DNA of 64,000 nucleotides from Algoriphagus sp. GTDB taxonomy: Bacteria > Bacteroidota > Bacteroidia > Cytophagales > Cyclobacteriaceae. The stretch covers positions 1 to 64,000 of the forward strand of contig NZ_JAQWXX010000040.1 in NCBI RefSeq assembly GCF_029254265.1, in the 5' to 3' direction. Both the position numbers and the translations under genes were made by a program. The first letter of the stretch is position 1, and the number at the start of each line of letters is the position of its first letter. The notes below the pieces were generated by a model. It ran no database searches. It was not told the DNA's origin and was given only the letters and a program-made list of their open reading frames with translations. Below, piece by piece: positions 49,690-58,767 of this stretch.

Positions 49690-52128
49690 TTAGGATAGGA
49701 TATCTATTACAATTTTCCCAGATGAATTTTCAATTTCCAAGAAAGTCAAATCTTTGATTTGATAATATGGATGATCGTTTTCCGGAAGTGGATCAAATTC
49801 TGTAAGCTTGGATAGGAAAGCGAAATCTGTTTTGCCAGACTGTTTTCCCGATCCATTTACCTCAAAGTGATGAAATTTAAATCCATGAAAGAAAATCTTG
49901 AGTTTACTGAAATCACTGGGGTAGCTCCCCTCAGTTTTACCTAAAACTAGTTGATTTTGACCCGGGGAATAAGTGATTTCTCGTTTCGAATAGTTACCTG
50001 ACTGATAATCATGGGAGATGCCATCATCTTCATAGTGCAGGTATGAACTTCCATTGTCTCCATAGTAAACATGAATTCTTAATGTTCCATCATGTGATTC
50101 GCTGGTAGAGAAAACATCCGACTGCATGCTAAAAACACTTCCTGCTTTGACATAAACTGGTAAATAGTTTATGGGTGTATCCTGATAAATTGTATTCTTA
50201 CCTTCAGCTAGTTGATCAGAATACATATAATACCATTGTCCTTCAGGTAAATAGACCTTTGTGATTTCTTTATAGCTTTCAACAGGTGCAACCAAAAATC
50301 GATTGCAGAATAAATATTGATTTTGAAAAGCTGAACTGTAAATATTCTCGTCATTTGGATAATCTATCGCAAGGCTACTTACCAAAGGCAATCCCGATTG
50401 AGTCGCTTCATAAAATGCACTATAAATCGTAGGAAGAAGTCTATATCGAAGTTTCATGTAATTACGTGATATTTCCTCTACTTCTTCTCCAAATGCCCAT
50501 GGCTCAGCATCGTTTGTATTGATCATGGAATGCGCACGATATAGTGGTGAAAAAGCTGCAATACTCATCCATCGAGCGAATAGTGATTTGCTCGCCTCTC
50601 CGGCAAATCCTCCGACATCATATCCTGAAAAAGCTACGCCACTTAAGCCTAGACTATTTATTAAGCGAATCCCCGCCAACATATGTTCTTCTGAGGCTAC
50701 ATTATCACCGGTCCAAGCTGCAGCAAATCGCTGGATTCCTGAAAATCCAGAGCGGGTAAGCACAAAAGGTCGTTCTGTTTTATTTTGCAATAAGGAACCT
50801 TCCTGAGCGCTGCGAGCCATTTGCATCCCGTAGATGTTTCTTGCTTGGCGATGAGAAGCAGGATTTCCTTCGTAATCAAATTCAATCAAATTAGGAGTGA
50901 ATTGCCCCCAAGAAGCAGGTTCATTCATATCCGTCCAGAAACCATCGACTCCAGCCTCTGTGTAAAACTTCATTTTTTCTGCCCACCAAGATCTAGTTTC
51001 GGCTTTGGTAAAATCTGGAAAAGAGCACCATCCGGGCCATACCTGACCTTCGTATTGCTGTCCGTCAGGGAATTTCACAAATAGATCCTTTTCCTTTCCC
51101 TCTTCATAGGGAAGGTACCCTTTCTCAGTTTTGATTCCAGGATCCATTATTACGATTATTCGAAAGCCCTTTGCTTTCAAAGCAGTAATCATAGCTTTTG
51201 GATCAGGGAATTTTTCCCCATCAAAAGTGAAAACCTTGTACGCCTCCATGTGATGAATATCCAAGTAGATCACATCAGCAGGCATGTTTTTATCTCGAAA
51301 AGTATTGGCAAGCGTTAGCACTTCCTTGTCAGGATAGTAAGAATACCGGCATTGCTGAAATCCCAATGACCATTTGGGTGGCATAGCCATTCTGCCAGTA
51401 AGTGCCGTGTAGCTGCTGATGATTCCTGATACTGTAGGCTCGTGAATGAAATAATAATCCATATCACCATCTTCAGCAGTGAAATAAATGAAGCGATTTG
51501 TAGATGCTCCAAAGTTAAAAACTGTTTTATGTGTGTTGTCCAAAAATATGCCATAAGCCCCCTGATCATGAACTCCAATGTAGAAAGGAATGCTCATGTA
51601 GAGTGGATCATCTCCTACACCGTAAGCGAAGTAGTCCGTATTCCAATTGGTAAATGCCTTTCCGAACCTGTTTAGATTTCCTGTTTTTTCCCCCAGTCCA
51701 ATGAATTTTTCATCTTTTTGAACTTGCTTATAGGTGGTTACTTCTGTTCCGATCCAAGCAGTCCCCAATGAATCATCAGCATTTAATAGCCTCCCTTCAT
51801 GATCAAAAAAACTTAAGCTGAATGTCTCGAAATTTACCTTCAGAAGTAACTTTTCAGTTTTAAGGAAAAGATGATTGTCTTTTTCGGTAATAGTAAATTT
51901 TACACTTTTAGGAGTTGAAATCACTGAATATGGATTGGATTCAAAGTCAGGGTATCTGCTCATCTGAATCCTGATCATTCCTGAATCATAAACGGTGAAC
52001 TTGAACTTTCCAGCTACTGAATTACCTTCTATACCTGTTTCAGTTTCTTTCCAAAAACTCAAAGCTCCCATTCCGATATGTCTAGCTGAAGATTTCGATT
52101 TTTTTAAAGATGTTTCAGGGGATTTCAT
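49690..52128 (-). CDS. GH31 family alpha-glucosidase
   Basis: An 812-residue enzyme that releases glucose from the non-reducing end of malto-oligosaccharides. There is no clear signal peptide at the start (MKSPETSLKKSKSSARH), so it is probably cytoplasmic or periplasmic by an atypical route. The N-terminal beta-sandwich (about 20-230) is followed by the catalytic barrel: FQQCRYSYYPDKEVL (about 260-275), nucleophile Asp in FWTDMNEPASWG (about 395-406), and acid/base Asp in AAWTGDNVASEEHM (about 466-479). C-terminal beta domains follow. It is the first gene of the operon with the MFS transporter, preceded by a 196-bp spacer with two LacI-type sites. Confidence 0.94.
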   Translation of the reverse strand: MKSPETSLKKSKSSARHIGMGALSFWKETETGIEGNSVAGKFKFTVYDSGMIRIQMSRYPDFESNPYSVISTPKSVKFTITEKDNHLFLKTEKLLLKVNFETFSLSFFDHEGRLLNADDSLGTAWIGTEVTTYKQVQKDEKFIGLGEKTGNLNRFGKAFTNWNTDYFAYGVGDDPLYMSIPFYIGVHDQGAYGIFLDNTHKTVFNFGASTNRFIYFTAEDGDMDYYFIHEPTVSGIISSYTALTGRMAMPPKWSLGFQQCRYSYYPDKEVLTLANTFRDKNMPADVIYLDIHHMEAYKVFTFDGEKFPDPKAMITALKAKGFRIIVIMDPGIKTEKGYLPYEEGKEKDLFVKFPDGQQYEGQVWPGWCSFPDFTKAETRSWWAEKMKFYTEAGVDGFWTDMNEPASWGQFTPNLIEFDYEGNPASHRQARNIYGMQMARSAQEGSLLQNKTERPFVLTRSGFSGIQRFAAAWTGDNVASEEHMLAGIRLINSLGLSGVAFSGYDVGGFAGEASKSLFARWMSIAAFSPLYRAHSMINTNDAEPWAFGEEVEEISRNYMKLRYRLLPTIYSAFYEATQSGLPLVSSLAIDYPNDENIYSSAFQNQYLFCNRFLVAPVESYKEITKVYLPEGQWYYMYSDQLAEGKNTIYQDTPINYLPVYVKAGSVFSMQSDVFSTSESHDGTLRIHVYYGDNGSSYLHYEDDGISHDYQSGNYSKREITYSPGQNQLVLGKTEGSYPSDFSKLKIFFHGFKFHHFEVNGSGKQSGKTDFAFLSKLTEFDPLPENDHPYYQIKDLTFLEIENSSGKIVIDILS

Positions 52129-52171
52129 GGGTAATCTTATTCGAATTTGAAGGAGTGATTGGGCTAATTTA

Positions 52172-52183
52172 GAAACGATTGTG
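52172..52183. promoter_or_regulatory. LacI-type operator candidate (GH31-MFS operon), proximal
   Basis: GAAACGATTGTG shares the core AAACGATTG with the sites at 52275 and 53502. It lies about 45 bp upstream of the GH31 start. It is one-sided (half-palindrome), so weaker than the others. Confidence 0.4.
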
Positions 52184-52274
52184 GATACAAAAAATCCTCC
52201 TAGGGAATCAAAACAGGCTGATTTGCTAAAGTGAATTTAGATGAAATACCAATTATTCGATTTTTGGGCTTATT

Positions 52275-52286
52275 CAATCGTTTGCA
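52275..52286. promoter_or_regulatory. LacI-type operator candidate (GH31-MFS operon), distal
   Basis: CAATCGTTTGCA is the reverse complement of TGCAAACGATTG, which recurs at 53500-53512. The pattern GCAA-WCGW-TTGC with central CG is typical of LacI-family operators. It lies between the lacI stop and the GH31 start. Confidence 0.55.
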
Positions 52287-52324
52287 CCAAAAATGAGAAA
52301 TTCAAAAAATTTTTTTTGAATTTC

Positions 52325-53353
52325 TCATTTTACCGATGAATTCCGAATCAAAAGCTCGGTTTCAAGTACGATGGGTTCAGTGATGGTATCTGGATCTAGC
52401 TTTTTTTCGATTAGGTCAAGCAGTAGCTCAGTGGCTTTTGATCCCATTTTAAATCCAGGCTGTGAAACAGAAGAAAGAGTGGGTTCAATCATCGAACAAA
52501 ATTGCCAGTTACTGAAACCTACTACTCCTACATCATCAGGGACTGAATAGCCCAACGATTTGCAGGCTAGAATAGCACCGGCAGCTGCGATATCATTATT
52601 TGCAAAAATCCCATCTGGCTTTTCTTTTTGTTCTTTAAAAAGCTTTTCTGTGATCTTAAACCCTTCATCTGAAGTTCCATAAGCGCACTCAATGATAAGG
52701 GTTGGATCGATGGGGATTCCATGATTGGTAAGCGCATCTCGATAGCCTCTCTCTCTTTCTTTGCTGATGCTTAGGTTTTTTGGCCCTGCAAGATGCACTA
52801 TTCGATTGTATCCTTGGGAAATCAGGTGAGAGGTAGCATTATAAGCGCCATGATAATCATCTACCATTACATTAATGGAATGGGGAATATTGGGTACCCG
52901 ATCGAAAAATATAATAGGATAGCCATGATCTAAAAGTCTGGAAAAGTGCTCGAAATCAGTTGTTTCTTTGGAAAAGCTTACAAGGAAACCATCAATCTGA
53001 TTGGAAAGCATGGTGTCAATACTTGACTTTTCCCGAGTCAAACTCTCATTGGTTTGGGAAAGGATGACATTATAACCTCGAGATGAAGCGACTTCCTCAA
53101 TTCCACTGATGACGGTTGAAAAAAAGAAGTGAACCACCTCAGGAATAATCACTCCAATGGTAAAAGATCTGCTTTTTCGTAGCGAAAGTGCTATTGCATT
53201 TGGCCTGTAATTAAGTTTTTCAGCTACTTCTTTGACTTTTCGCTTGGTTTCATCACTGATTCCGGGATAATCTTTCAATGCTCTGGAAACGGTAGAAGAG
53301 GATACATTAAGTTCCCGTGCAATATCTTTTATTGTGGCTTGACCAATTTTCAT
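52325..53353 (-). CDS. LacI family transcriptional regulator of the starch/maltose cluster
   Basis: 342 residues. The N-terminal helix-turn-helix (about 6-27, TIKDIARELNVSSSTVSRAL) and hinge helix (NYRPNAIALSLR, about 49-60) are typical of LacI/GalR proteins and bind operators with a central CG. The ligand-binding domain (about 65-340) has the periplasmic-binding fold: IGVIIPEVVHFFFSTVISGIEE, DGFLVSFSKE, PIIFFDRVP, FANNDIAAAGAILACKSLGYSVPDDVGVVGF. It sits between the GH31-MFS operon and the SusE-amylase operon, and its gene is flanked by matching operator-like sites. It probably regulates both in response to a maltose-type sugar. Confidence 0.95.
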   Translation of the reverse strand: MKIGQATIKDIARELNVSSSTVSRALKDYPGISDETKRKVKEVAEKLNYRPNAIALSLRKSRSFTIGVIIPEVVHFFFSTVISGIEEVASSRGYNVILSQTNESLTREKSSIDTMLSNQIDGFLVSFSKETTDFEHFSRLLDHGYPIIFFDRVPNIPHSINVMVDDYHGAYNATSHLISQGYNRIVHLAGPKNLSISKERERGYRDALTNHGIPIDPTLIIECAYGTSDEGFKITEKLFKEQKEKPDGIFANNDIAAAGAILACKSLGYSVPDDVGVVGFSNWQFCSMIEPTLSSVSQPGFKMGSKATELLLDLIEKKLDPDTITEPIVLETELLIRNSSVK

Positions 53354-53486
53354 ACAATTAGATTATTCCTAGAATATGTTTCAATCAATCCATTTATTGA
53401 TTGTGCGTGAGCAATCTATTTAATTTAAGGTCAAATTTCAAAACAAGTAAATTTGATTCTTTGTCTTTTGAAAAAAACTTTTCTTA

Positions 53487-53512
53487 TGCAATCGTCAACG
53501 CAAACGATTGCA
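53487..53512. promoter_or_regulatory. LacI-type double operator between lacI and susE
   Basis: The arms TGCAATCGT (53487-53495) and ACGATTGCA (53504-53512) form a perfect 9-bp inverted repeat across 8 bp, and GCAAACGATTGC (53500-53511) is itself a near-palindrome with central CG. It is 134 bp before lacI and 182 bp before susE, so it can serve both divergent genes. The remainder of the 340-bp spacer is AT-rich, with no gene; a 64-codon plus-strand frame across the operator has no coding character. Confidence 0.65.
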
Positions 53513-53693
53513 ATAAAAATTTAGTAGTTAGCTCAACTCGTGCTATTGTTTTATTGATTATTCAGGTTTATAATTTCAGTAGGGAAGTCAAATGACCGTT
53601 AAATAATTCATTTGAGGGCTCTTTAATATTTAAATATTTTACAAAAAAATTTAATTATTTCAAGAATCAATAAACAATTACCAATTTTACTTT

Positions 53694-54737
53694 ATGAAAA
53701 CCATCCAAAAAATCGCTTGGTTCGCAGCTTTAGTTCCATTACTATTCGCTTGCGATAATTATGAAATGCCTCCGATCATTGATCAAATCGGGGCAGCCCT
53801 TGTAGACCCTTCTTCGGGTTCTTCACTAGTGTTGGACAGAGATGCACCTGAAGCCTTGATTCCATTTTCCGTTACTGCAGCAGACTTTGGAATGCAAGGT
53901 GAGGTGACCTACTATCTGGAAATGGACATTGCTGGAGCGAACTTTTCAAATGCAAAAGAACTTGGCTTCTCCAAATCTAACATCATAGAAGTCAGCACAG
54001 AAAAACTGAACGAAGAATTGGTTGCAAAAGGCCTGCCTCTTGGAGTCGCTTCTGATGTAGAGTTTAGAGTTAAAGCAACCATCACACAGCCACTTTCCCC
54101 AATCTACGGGGAAACAACAACGCTTTCAGTGACTCCTTATGATTCTTTTGTTGAATTCCCATTGCTTTATGTTCCAGGAGATTACCAAGGCTGGAATCCA
54201 AGTAACTTGAATACAACTTTGAAATCTGTAAATTTCAATAAAACATTTACTGGATTCGTGCATGTATTGGGTGGAAGTGGAGAATTCAAATTTACCGAAG
54301 AGCCTGATTGGGTAGACGGTAAAAACTACGGAGATACTGGTGCAGACGGTAAACTTGATAATCAATCAGATGCTAGCAATATCAAAGTGACAAAGTTTGG
54401 TACTTATGAAGTTACAGTAGACCTCGAATCGAAAACATATACTATGTCTGATCCAAAACTTTGGGGGATTATTGGTGATGCCACTAAAAAAGGATGGGAT
54501 TCTGAGACTCCGATGAATTTTGATAAAGACCTGAATGTACTTACTATCACTACTGATCTTAAAGTAGGCGAAATGAAGTTTCGTGCCAACCAGTCATGGG
54601 ACTTTAATTTAGGACTTAAAGATGGGGCGCTCGTAAATGGTGGAGACAACATTAAAATTGAGGCTGCTGGTAAATACACGATTACTTTGGATTTTAAAAT
54701 TCCTGGTGAAGTGTCTTATACAATGACAGAAAACTAA
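53694..54737 (+). CDS. SusE/SusF-like outer membrane starch-binding lipoprotein
   Basis: A 347-residue lipoprotein with lipobox LLFAC (Cys about residue 20). An N-terminal SusE-type domain (about 25-150) has repeated VTYYLEMDIAGANFSNAKELG and VEFRVKATI strands. Two starch-binding-type modules follow: one (about 152-250, PGDYQGWNPSNL, WVDGKNYGD, NQSDASNIKV) and one (about 255-347, WGIIGDATKKGWDSETPM, WDFNLGL, GGDNIKIEAAGKYTITLDF). It should sit on the cell surface and hold starch or maltodextrin near the amylases. Such genes normally follow susC and susD; neither precedes it here. It leads the plus-strand operon with the amylase. Confidence 0.9.
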   Translation: MKTIQKIAWFAALVPLLFACDNYEMPPIIDQIGAALVDPSSGSSLVLDRDAPEALIPFSVTAADFGMQGEVTYYLEMDIAGANFSNAKELGFSKSNIIEVSTEKLNEELVAKGLPLGVASDVEFRVKATITQPLSPIYGETTTLSVTPYDSFVEFPLLYVPGDYQGWNPSNLNTTLKSVNFNKTFTGFVHVLGGSGEFKFTEEPDWVDGKNYGDTGADGKLDNQSDASNIKVTKFGTYEVTVDLESKTYTMSDPKLWGIIGDATKKGWDSETPMNFDKDLNVLTITTDLKVGEMKFRANQSWDFNLGLKDGALVNGGDNIKIEAAGKYTITLDFKIPGEVSYTMTEN

Positions 54738-54770
54738 TAGCAAGAGGTGCTATAAGCTGTTTGAATTAAA

Positions 54771-54805
54771 GACCGACAATGGGTCTTCAAAGTCCATTGT
54801 CGGTC
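54771..54805 (+). terminator. Intercistronic hairpin between susE and amylase
   Basis: The 12-bp perfect inverted repeat GACCGACAATGG (54771-54782)/CCATTGTCGGTC (54794-54805) has an 11-nt loop. Only ATCCTTTAT follows, so it is a weak terminator or an mRNA-stabilising or partial-termination element that sets the susE-to-amylase ratio. Confidence 0.5.
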
Positions 54806-54824
54806 ATCCTTTATAAATAAACCC

Positions 54825-57623
54825 ATGAAAATCGTCAAGAAATTTCTTCCTTTATTTCTCCTTGTGTTTCTTTCACAAGTTGCTTTTGCCCAGGTAACTA
54901 CTGATCCATCAGTGCCAAATGCAGGTGAAAAAGTAAGAATTATTTACGATGCAAGTCAGGGTTCTTCGGGGTTGAAAGATTGTAATTGTGATGTGTATAT
55001 TCACATCGGTGCAGTCACAGAAAGTGCTTCTTCTACTACATGGTCAATTGTCCCTTTTACCTGGGCGACCACGGACCCCAACGCTAAAATGACCAAAGTA
55101 GTTGGTCAGACAAATCAATATTATTTCGAGCTCACTCCAGATAGTTTTTTTACCAATCCAAATGGACTAACCATCTATAGACTGGGAATGGTCTTCCGAA
55201 ATGGAGATGGTTCAAAAGAGGGGAAAACTACTGCGAATGGTGATTTTTTTGTAAATCTAGCACAAGGTTTTCAAGTGGCATTTACGGCTCCCAATTCTTC
55301 TGAAGTTTCGCTCGAGATTGGAGAGTCTTTTGAATTTCAGGCTGAAACTTCCTCGCCTGCTTCCATTTCTTTCGAATTGGATGGAATAGAAGTTAAAAAT
55401 ATAGCAGAAGCTTCTTCTTTAACCTATTCCTATACAGCAACTAAAGCTGGAAATTATAAGCTTACAGCAAAAGCCATAAGTGGTAGTAACCAGGATTCAG
55501 AAACTGTAAATATCGAAGTTTTTGCTCCTTCTATTATAGCTCCTCTTCCTTCAGGAGTCAAATTAGGAATTAATTATCTCTCAGATACCGAAGTAATTTT
55601 AGCACTTAATGCGCCTGGGAAGAAACTGGTTCAGGTAATTGGGGATTTCAACAATTGGGAGAAGTCAGCAGAATATCAAATGAACAGAACGCCAGATGGG
55701 GAGATTTTCTGGCTAAAGATTTCAAATTTGATTCCTAAGAAAGAGTATATTTTCCAATACTTAATAGATGGGCTGATTCGTATTGGGGATCCATATGCAG
55801 ATAAAACATCCGACCCAAACGGAGACCAAGAAATTATTTCCCAAGGAAGATATCCCGGTTTGCTGCCTTATCCATCCACTAAGACTCAATTTCAGGCTAC
55901 CTATCTTCAAACTGCCCAAGATCCCTTTGTCTGGAAAAATTCCAGTTTCCAAAAACCAAAGCCAGAAGAGCTTGTAGTGTATGAATTATTAGTTCGTGAT
56001 TTTGATGAGGAGCGAAGCTACAATGCAGTTATTGATCGATTAGATTATTTGAAGGACCTAGGTATAAATGCCATTGAACTGATGCCTGTTGGGGAATTTG
56101 AAGGAAATTTATCTTGGGGATATAATCCTTCCTTCTTCTTTGCACCGGATAAATACTATGGGACAAAAAATGATCTCAAAAGACTTATTGACGAGGCTCA
56201 TGGTAAAGGAATAGCTGTGATTTTAGACATGGTCCTTAATCATGCTTTTGGCCAAAATCCGATGGTGAGACTCTACAATGATGGTGATTATGGTGCGCCA
56301 ACGTCGGATAGCCCATGGTTTAATCGTGAGGCCAAACATCCATTTAATGTGGGGTATGATTTCAATCATGAGAGTAAATACACGCAGGCATTTGTCGATT
56401 CTGTAAATAATTATTGGCTTACAGAGTACAAAGTAGATGGGTTCCGCTTTGACCTTTCAAAGGGATTTACTCAAGTAGAATCAGGAGATAATGTTGGCAT
56501 CTGGTCACAATATGATCCCTCACGAATTAAAATTTGGAAACACATCTACGACAGAATCAAGTCAAACCATCCTGATGCTTATGTGATTTTGGAGCATTTA
56601 TCAGCCAATGATGAGGAAAAAGAATTGGCGGATTATGGATTGATGTTTTGGGGAAATATGAATTTCGATTTTAGAGAAATTGCCAAAGGACAAAACAAAG
56701 ATTTAGGCTGGGCCTACTACGGGAATCGGGGGTGGAAAGAACCGAATCTTATTGCATATCAAGAATCTCATGACGAAGAGCGCGTGATGTGGGAAACCCT
56801 AAATTTTGGGGCAACTTCTCCGATAAACTTAAAACAGTTGGAAAATGCTGTGAATCGAAATCAGTTGATGACTGCTTTCTATTTCACGATTCCAGGACCA
56901 AAAATGATCTGGCAGTTTGGGGAATTTGGCTATGATCAAGAACTGAATAATGATCGTCTTGGTATCAAGCCAACCAAATGGAATTACCTTGATAATCCAG
57001 AAAGGCAGCGATTATTTCAACTTTATCAGGAAATGATATCTCTTAAAGATGCGCATCAAGTATTTAATAAACCTGAAAAAACTACCCTAACACTTAGTGG
57101 AGCTGTAAAGTCTATCATTTTAGAAAGTGAGGATATGGATGTAGTACTTCATGGGAATTTTGGATTGTCAAGTGTGGGGAATATTCCCCTAACTTTCCCA
57201 AAGACCGGAAAATGGTATAATTATTTTACCGGTGAGGAATTCAATGTAACAAACACGACAATTAATTTTAGTCTGAGATCAAGTGAGTTTTATCTTTTCA
57301 CCGACAAAAAACTTCCAACACCTGCTAAGGGAATTCTTCAAGAGGATTTTGTGACCTCCGTACCAAAAGAAATAAATCTGAACGGATCCTTTAAAATGTA
57401 CCCTGTTCCTACTTCAGGCGAGTTAATAATAGAGCTGCCAAATGAAATGGCAGGATCTAATTACCGAATCGTAGACATGACAGGAAGACCTTTGATTGAA
57501 GGGAAAACTGGAGCAAATACCCAGAAATTAGAATTAGATGTGAGGAATATTAAGGCAGGGATTTATATCTTTGAAGCTTACGATACTAAAAATGTGCTTG
57601 TAAAGCGCTTTATAAAAAGATAA
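54825..57623 (+). CDS. Secreted GH13 alpha-amylase family protein with T9SS sorting domain
   Basis: A 932-residue secreted enzyme. A signal peptide (cleavage after AFAQ, residue 23) is followed by an N-terminal domain of unknown type (about 25-160) and an Ig-like module (165-235). A CBM48/E-set-like module (about 245-340, VQVIGDFNNWEKS) comes next, then the GH13 barrel (about 385-760). Nucleophile Asp is in VDGFRFDLSKG (about 540), acid/base Glu in YVILEHLSAN (about 588), and transition-state Asp in ESHDEER (about 647). The T9SS type A domain is at about 855-932 (MYPVPTSGELIIEL...YIFEAYDTKNVLVKRF). It degrades starch or related glucans outside the cell. Confidence 0.93.
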   Translation: MKIVKKFLPLFLLVFLSQVAFAQVTTDPSVPNAGEKVRIIYDASQGSSGLKDCNCDVYIHIGAVTESASSTTWSIVPFTWATTDPNAKMTKVVGQTNQYYFELTPDSFFTNPNGLTIYRLGMVFRNGDGSKEGKTTANGDFFVNLAQGFQVAFTAPNSSEVSLEIGESFEFQAETSSPASISFELDGIEVKNIAEASSLTYSYTATKAGNYKLTAKAISGSNQDSETVNIEVFAPSIIAPLPSGVKLGINYLSDTEVILALNAPGKKLVQVIGDFNNWEKSAEYQMNRTPDGEIFWLKISNLIPKKEYIFQYLIDGLIRIGDPYADKTSDPNGDQEIISQGRYPGLLPYPSTKTQFQATYLQTAQDPFVWKNSSFQKPKPEELVVYELLVRDFDEERSYNAVIDRLDYLKDLGINAIELMPVGEFEGNLSWGYNPSFFFAPDKYYGTKNDLKRLIDEAHGKGIAVILDMVLNHAFGQNPMVRLYNDGDYGAPTSDSPWFNREAKHPFNVGYDFNHESKYTQAFVDSVNNYWLTEYKVDGFRFDLSKGFTQVESGDNVGIWSQYDPSRIKIWKHIYDRIKSNHPDAYVILEHLSANDEEKELADYGLMFWGNMNFDFREIAKGQNKDLGWAYYGNRGWKEPNLIAYQESHDEERVMWETLNFGATSPINLKQLENAVNRNQLMTAFYFTIPGPKMIWQFGEFGYDQELNNDRLGIKPTKWNYLDNPERQRLFQLYQEMISLKDAHQVFNKPEKTTLTLSGAVKSIILESEDMDVVLHGNFGLSSVGNIPLTFPKTGKWYNYFTGEEFNVTNTTINFSLRSSEFYLFTDKKLPTPAKGILQEDFVTSVPKEINLNGSFKMYPVPTSGELIIELPNEMAGSNYRIVDMTGRPLIEGKTGANTQKLELDVRNIKAGIYIFEAYDTKNVLVKRFIKR

Positions 57624-57640
57624 TCAAACCTAATTCCACT

Positions 57641-58702
57641 ATGAAATTTAAACCAGGAGTAAAATACGGTGAGGAGCTTAAGGATCTTTATGCTTATGCA
57701 AAAGAGAATGAGTTTGCAATGCCGGCAGTCAATGTAATCAATACCAATTCTGTAAATGCAGTTTTTGAAACTGCCAAGAAGGTGAATTCACCAGTAATTA
57801 TTCAATTCTCAAATGGAGGTGCCCAATTTTTTGCAGGTAAGTCATTGGCAAATGATAAACAACAAGCAAGTATTGCAGGTGGGATTTCCGGAGCGCACCA
57901 TGTTCACTTGATGGCCGAGGCTTATGGCGTCCCAGTTATCTTGCATACAGATCATGCAGCCAAAAAACTATTGCCTTGGATTGATGGCTTACTTGAAGCA
58001 GGAAAAGCTTATTATGCAACTCACAAGAGACCTTTGTATAGCTCGCATATGCTGGATCTTTCTGAAGAGCCGCTTGAAGAGAACGTTGAAATCTCTTGTA
58101 ATTACTTCAAAGAATTTGCGAAGCTCGACATGGCGATCGAGATTGAACTTGGAGTGACTGGTGGTGAGGAAGATGGAGTGGATAATTCTGATGTGGATTC
58201 TTCAAAATTATATACTCAGCCTGAAGAAGTGGCTTATGCTTATGAGCATTTGAAGCAAATTGGAGATTTATTTACCATTGCTGCTGCCTTTGGAAACGTT
58301 CACGGTGTTTATAAGCCTGGAAATGTTTCTCTGAAGCCAATCATTTTGAAGAATTCGCAGGACTATATCAATCAGAAATACGGTACGACTGGAAAGCCTT
58401 TAAATTTTGTATTCCATGGAGGTTCTGGTTCTACTGTTGAGGAAATCCGAGAAGCAAATAGCTATGGCTCTATTAAAATGAATATTGACACCGATATGCA
58501 ATGGGCATTTTGGGAAGGTATTTTGATGAATTATAAAAAGAATGAAGCCTATCTTCAGTCCCAACTTGGTAATCCGGAAGGATCAGATAGTCCAAATAAG
58601 AAATATTATGATCCAAGAAACTGGTTGCGTAAGGGAGAGGAAAACTTCGTGAAGCGTCTTGAGATGGCATTTGATATGCTGAATGCAGTAAATAGAAATT
58701 AA
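57641..58702 (+). CDS. fbaA: Class II fructose-bisphosphate aldolase
   Basis: A 353-residue zinc-dependent aldolase of glycolysis and gluconeogenesis that splits fructose 1,6-bisphosphate into DHAP and glyceraldehyde 3-phosphate. Motifs: AMPAVNVINTNSVNAVFE (about 25-42), the zinc and catalytic site VILHTDHAAKKLLPW (about 98-112, with Asp and His), EIELGVTGGEEDGVDNS (about 170-186), AAFGNVHGVYKPG (about 215-227), and the phosphate-binding FVFHGGSGSTVEEI (about 254-267). The length matches the FbaA subgroup. It lies only 17 bp after the amylase, so glycolysis is transcribed with starch degradation. Confidence 0.95.
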   Translation: MKFKPGVKYGEELKDLYAYAKENEFAMPAVNVINTNSVNAVFETAKKVNSPVIIQFSNGGAQFFAGKSLANDKQQASIAGGISGAHHVHLMAEAYGVPVILHTDHAAKKLLPWIDGLLEAGKAYYATHKRPLYSSHMLDLSEEPLEENVEISCNYFKEFAKLDMAIEIELGVTGGEEDGVDNSDVDSSKLYTQPEEVAYAYEHLKQIGDLFTIAAAFGNVHGVYKPGNVSLKPIILKNSQDYINQKYGTTGKPLNFVFHGGSGSTVEEIREANSYGSIKMNIDTDMQWAFWEGILMNYKKNEAYLQSQLGNPEGSDSPNKKYYDPRNWLRKGEENFVKRLEMAFDMLNAVNRN

Positions 58703-58717
58703 CAAACTTTGATTTTC

Positions 58718-58751
58718 TAGAAAAAGTCACTTTGATCGGTGACTTTTTCTA
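58718..58751 (+). terminator. Terminator after fbaA
   Basis: A 13-bp perfect stem TAGAAAAAGTCAC (58718-58730)/GTGACTTTTTCTA (58739-58751) with an 8-nt loop and T-rich 3' arm starts 15 bp after the stop. It lies 16 bp before the next ATG, so readthrough or a promoter within it must serve the second amylase gene. Confidence 0.75.
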
Positions 58752-58767
58752 TTTAAAAAGTATCCCG

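Noticed and set aside
53401..53595. A 64-codon plus-strand frame between lacI and susE
   Set aside because: It contains the LacI operator dyad and AT-rich non-coding sequence; no family resemblance.
54771..54805. Strong rho-independent terminator between susE and the amylase
   Set aside because: The stem is strong but the T-run is missing, so a full terminator is not supported; listed as an intercistronic hairpin.
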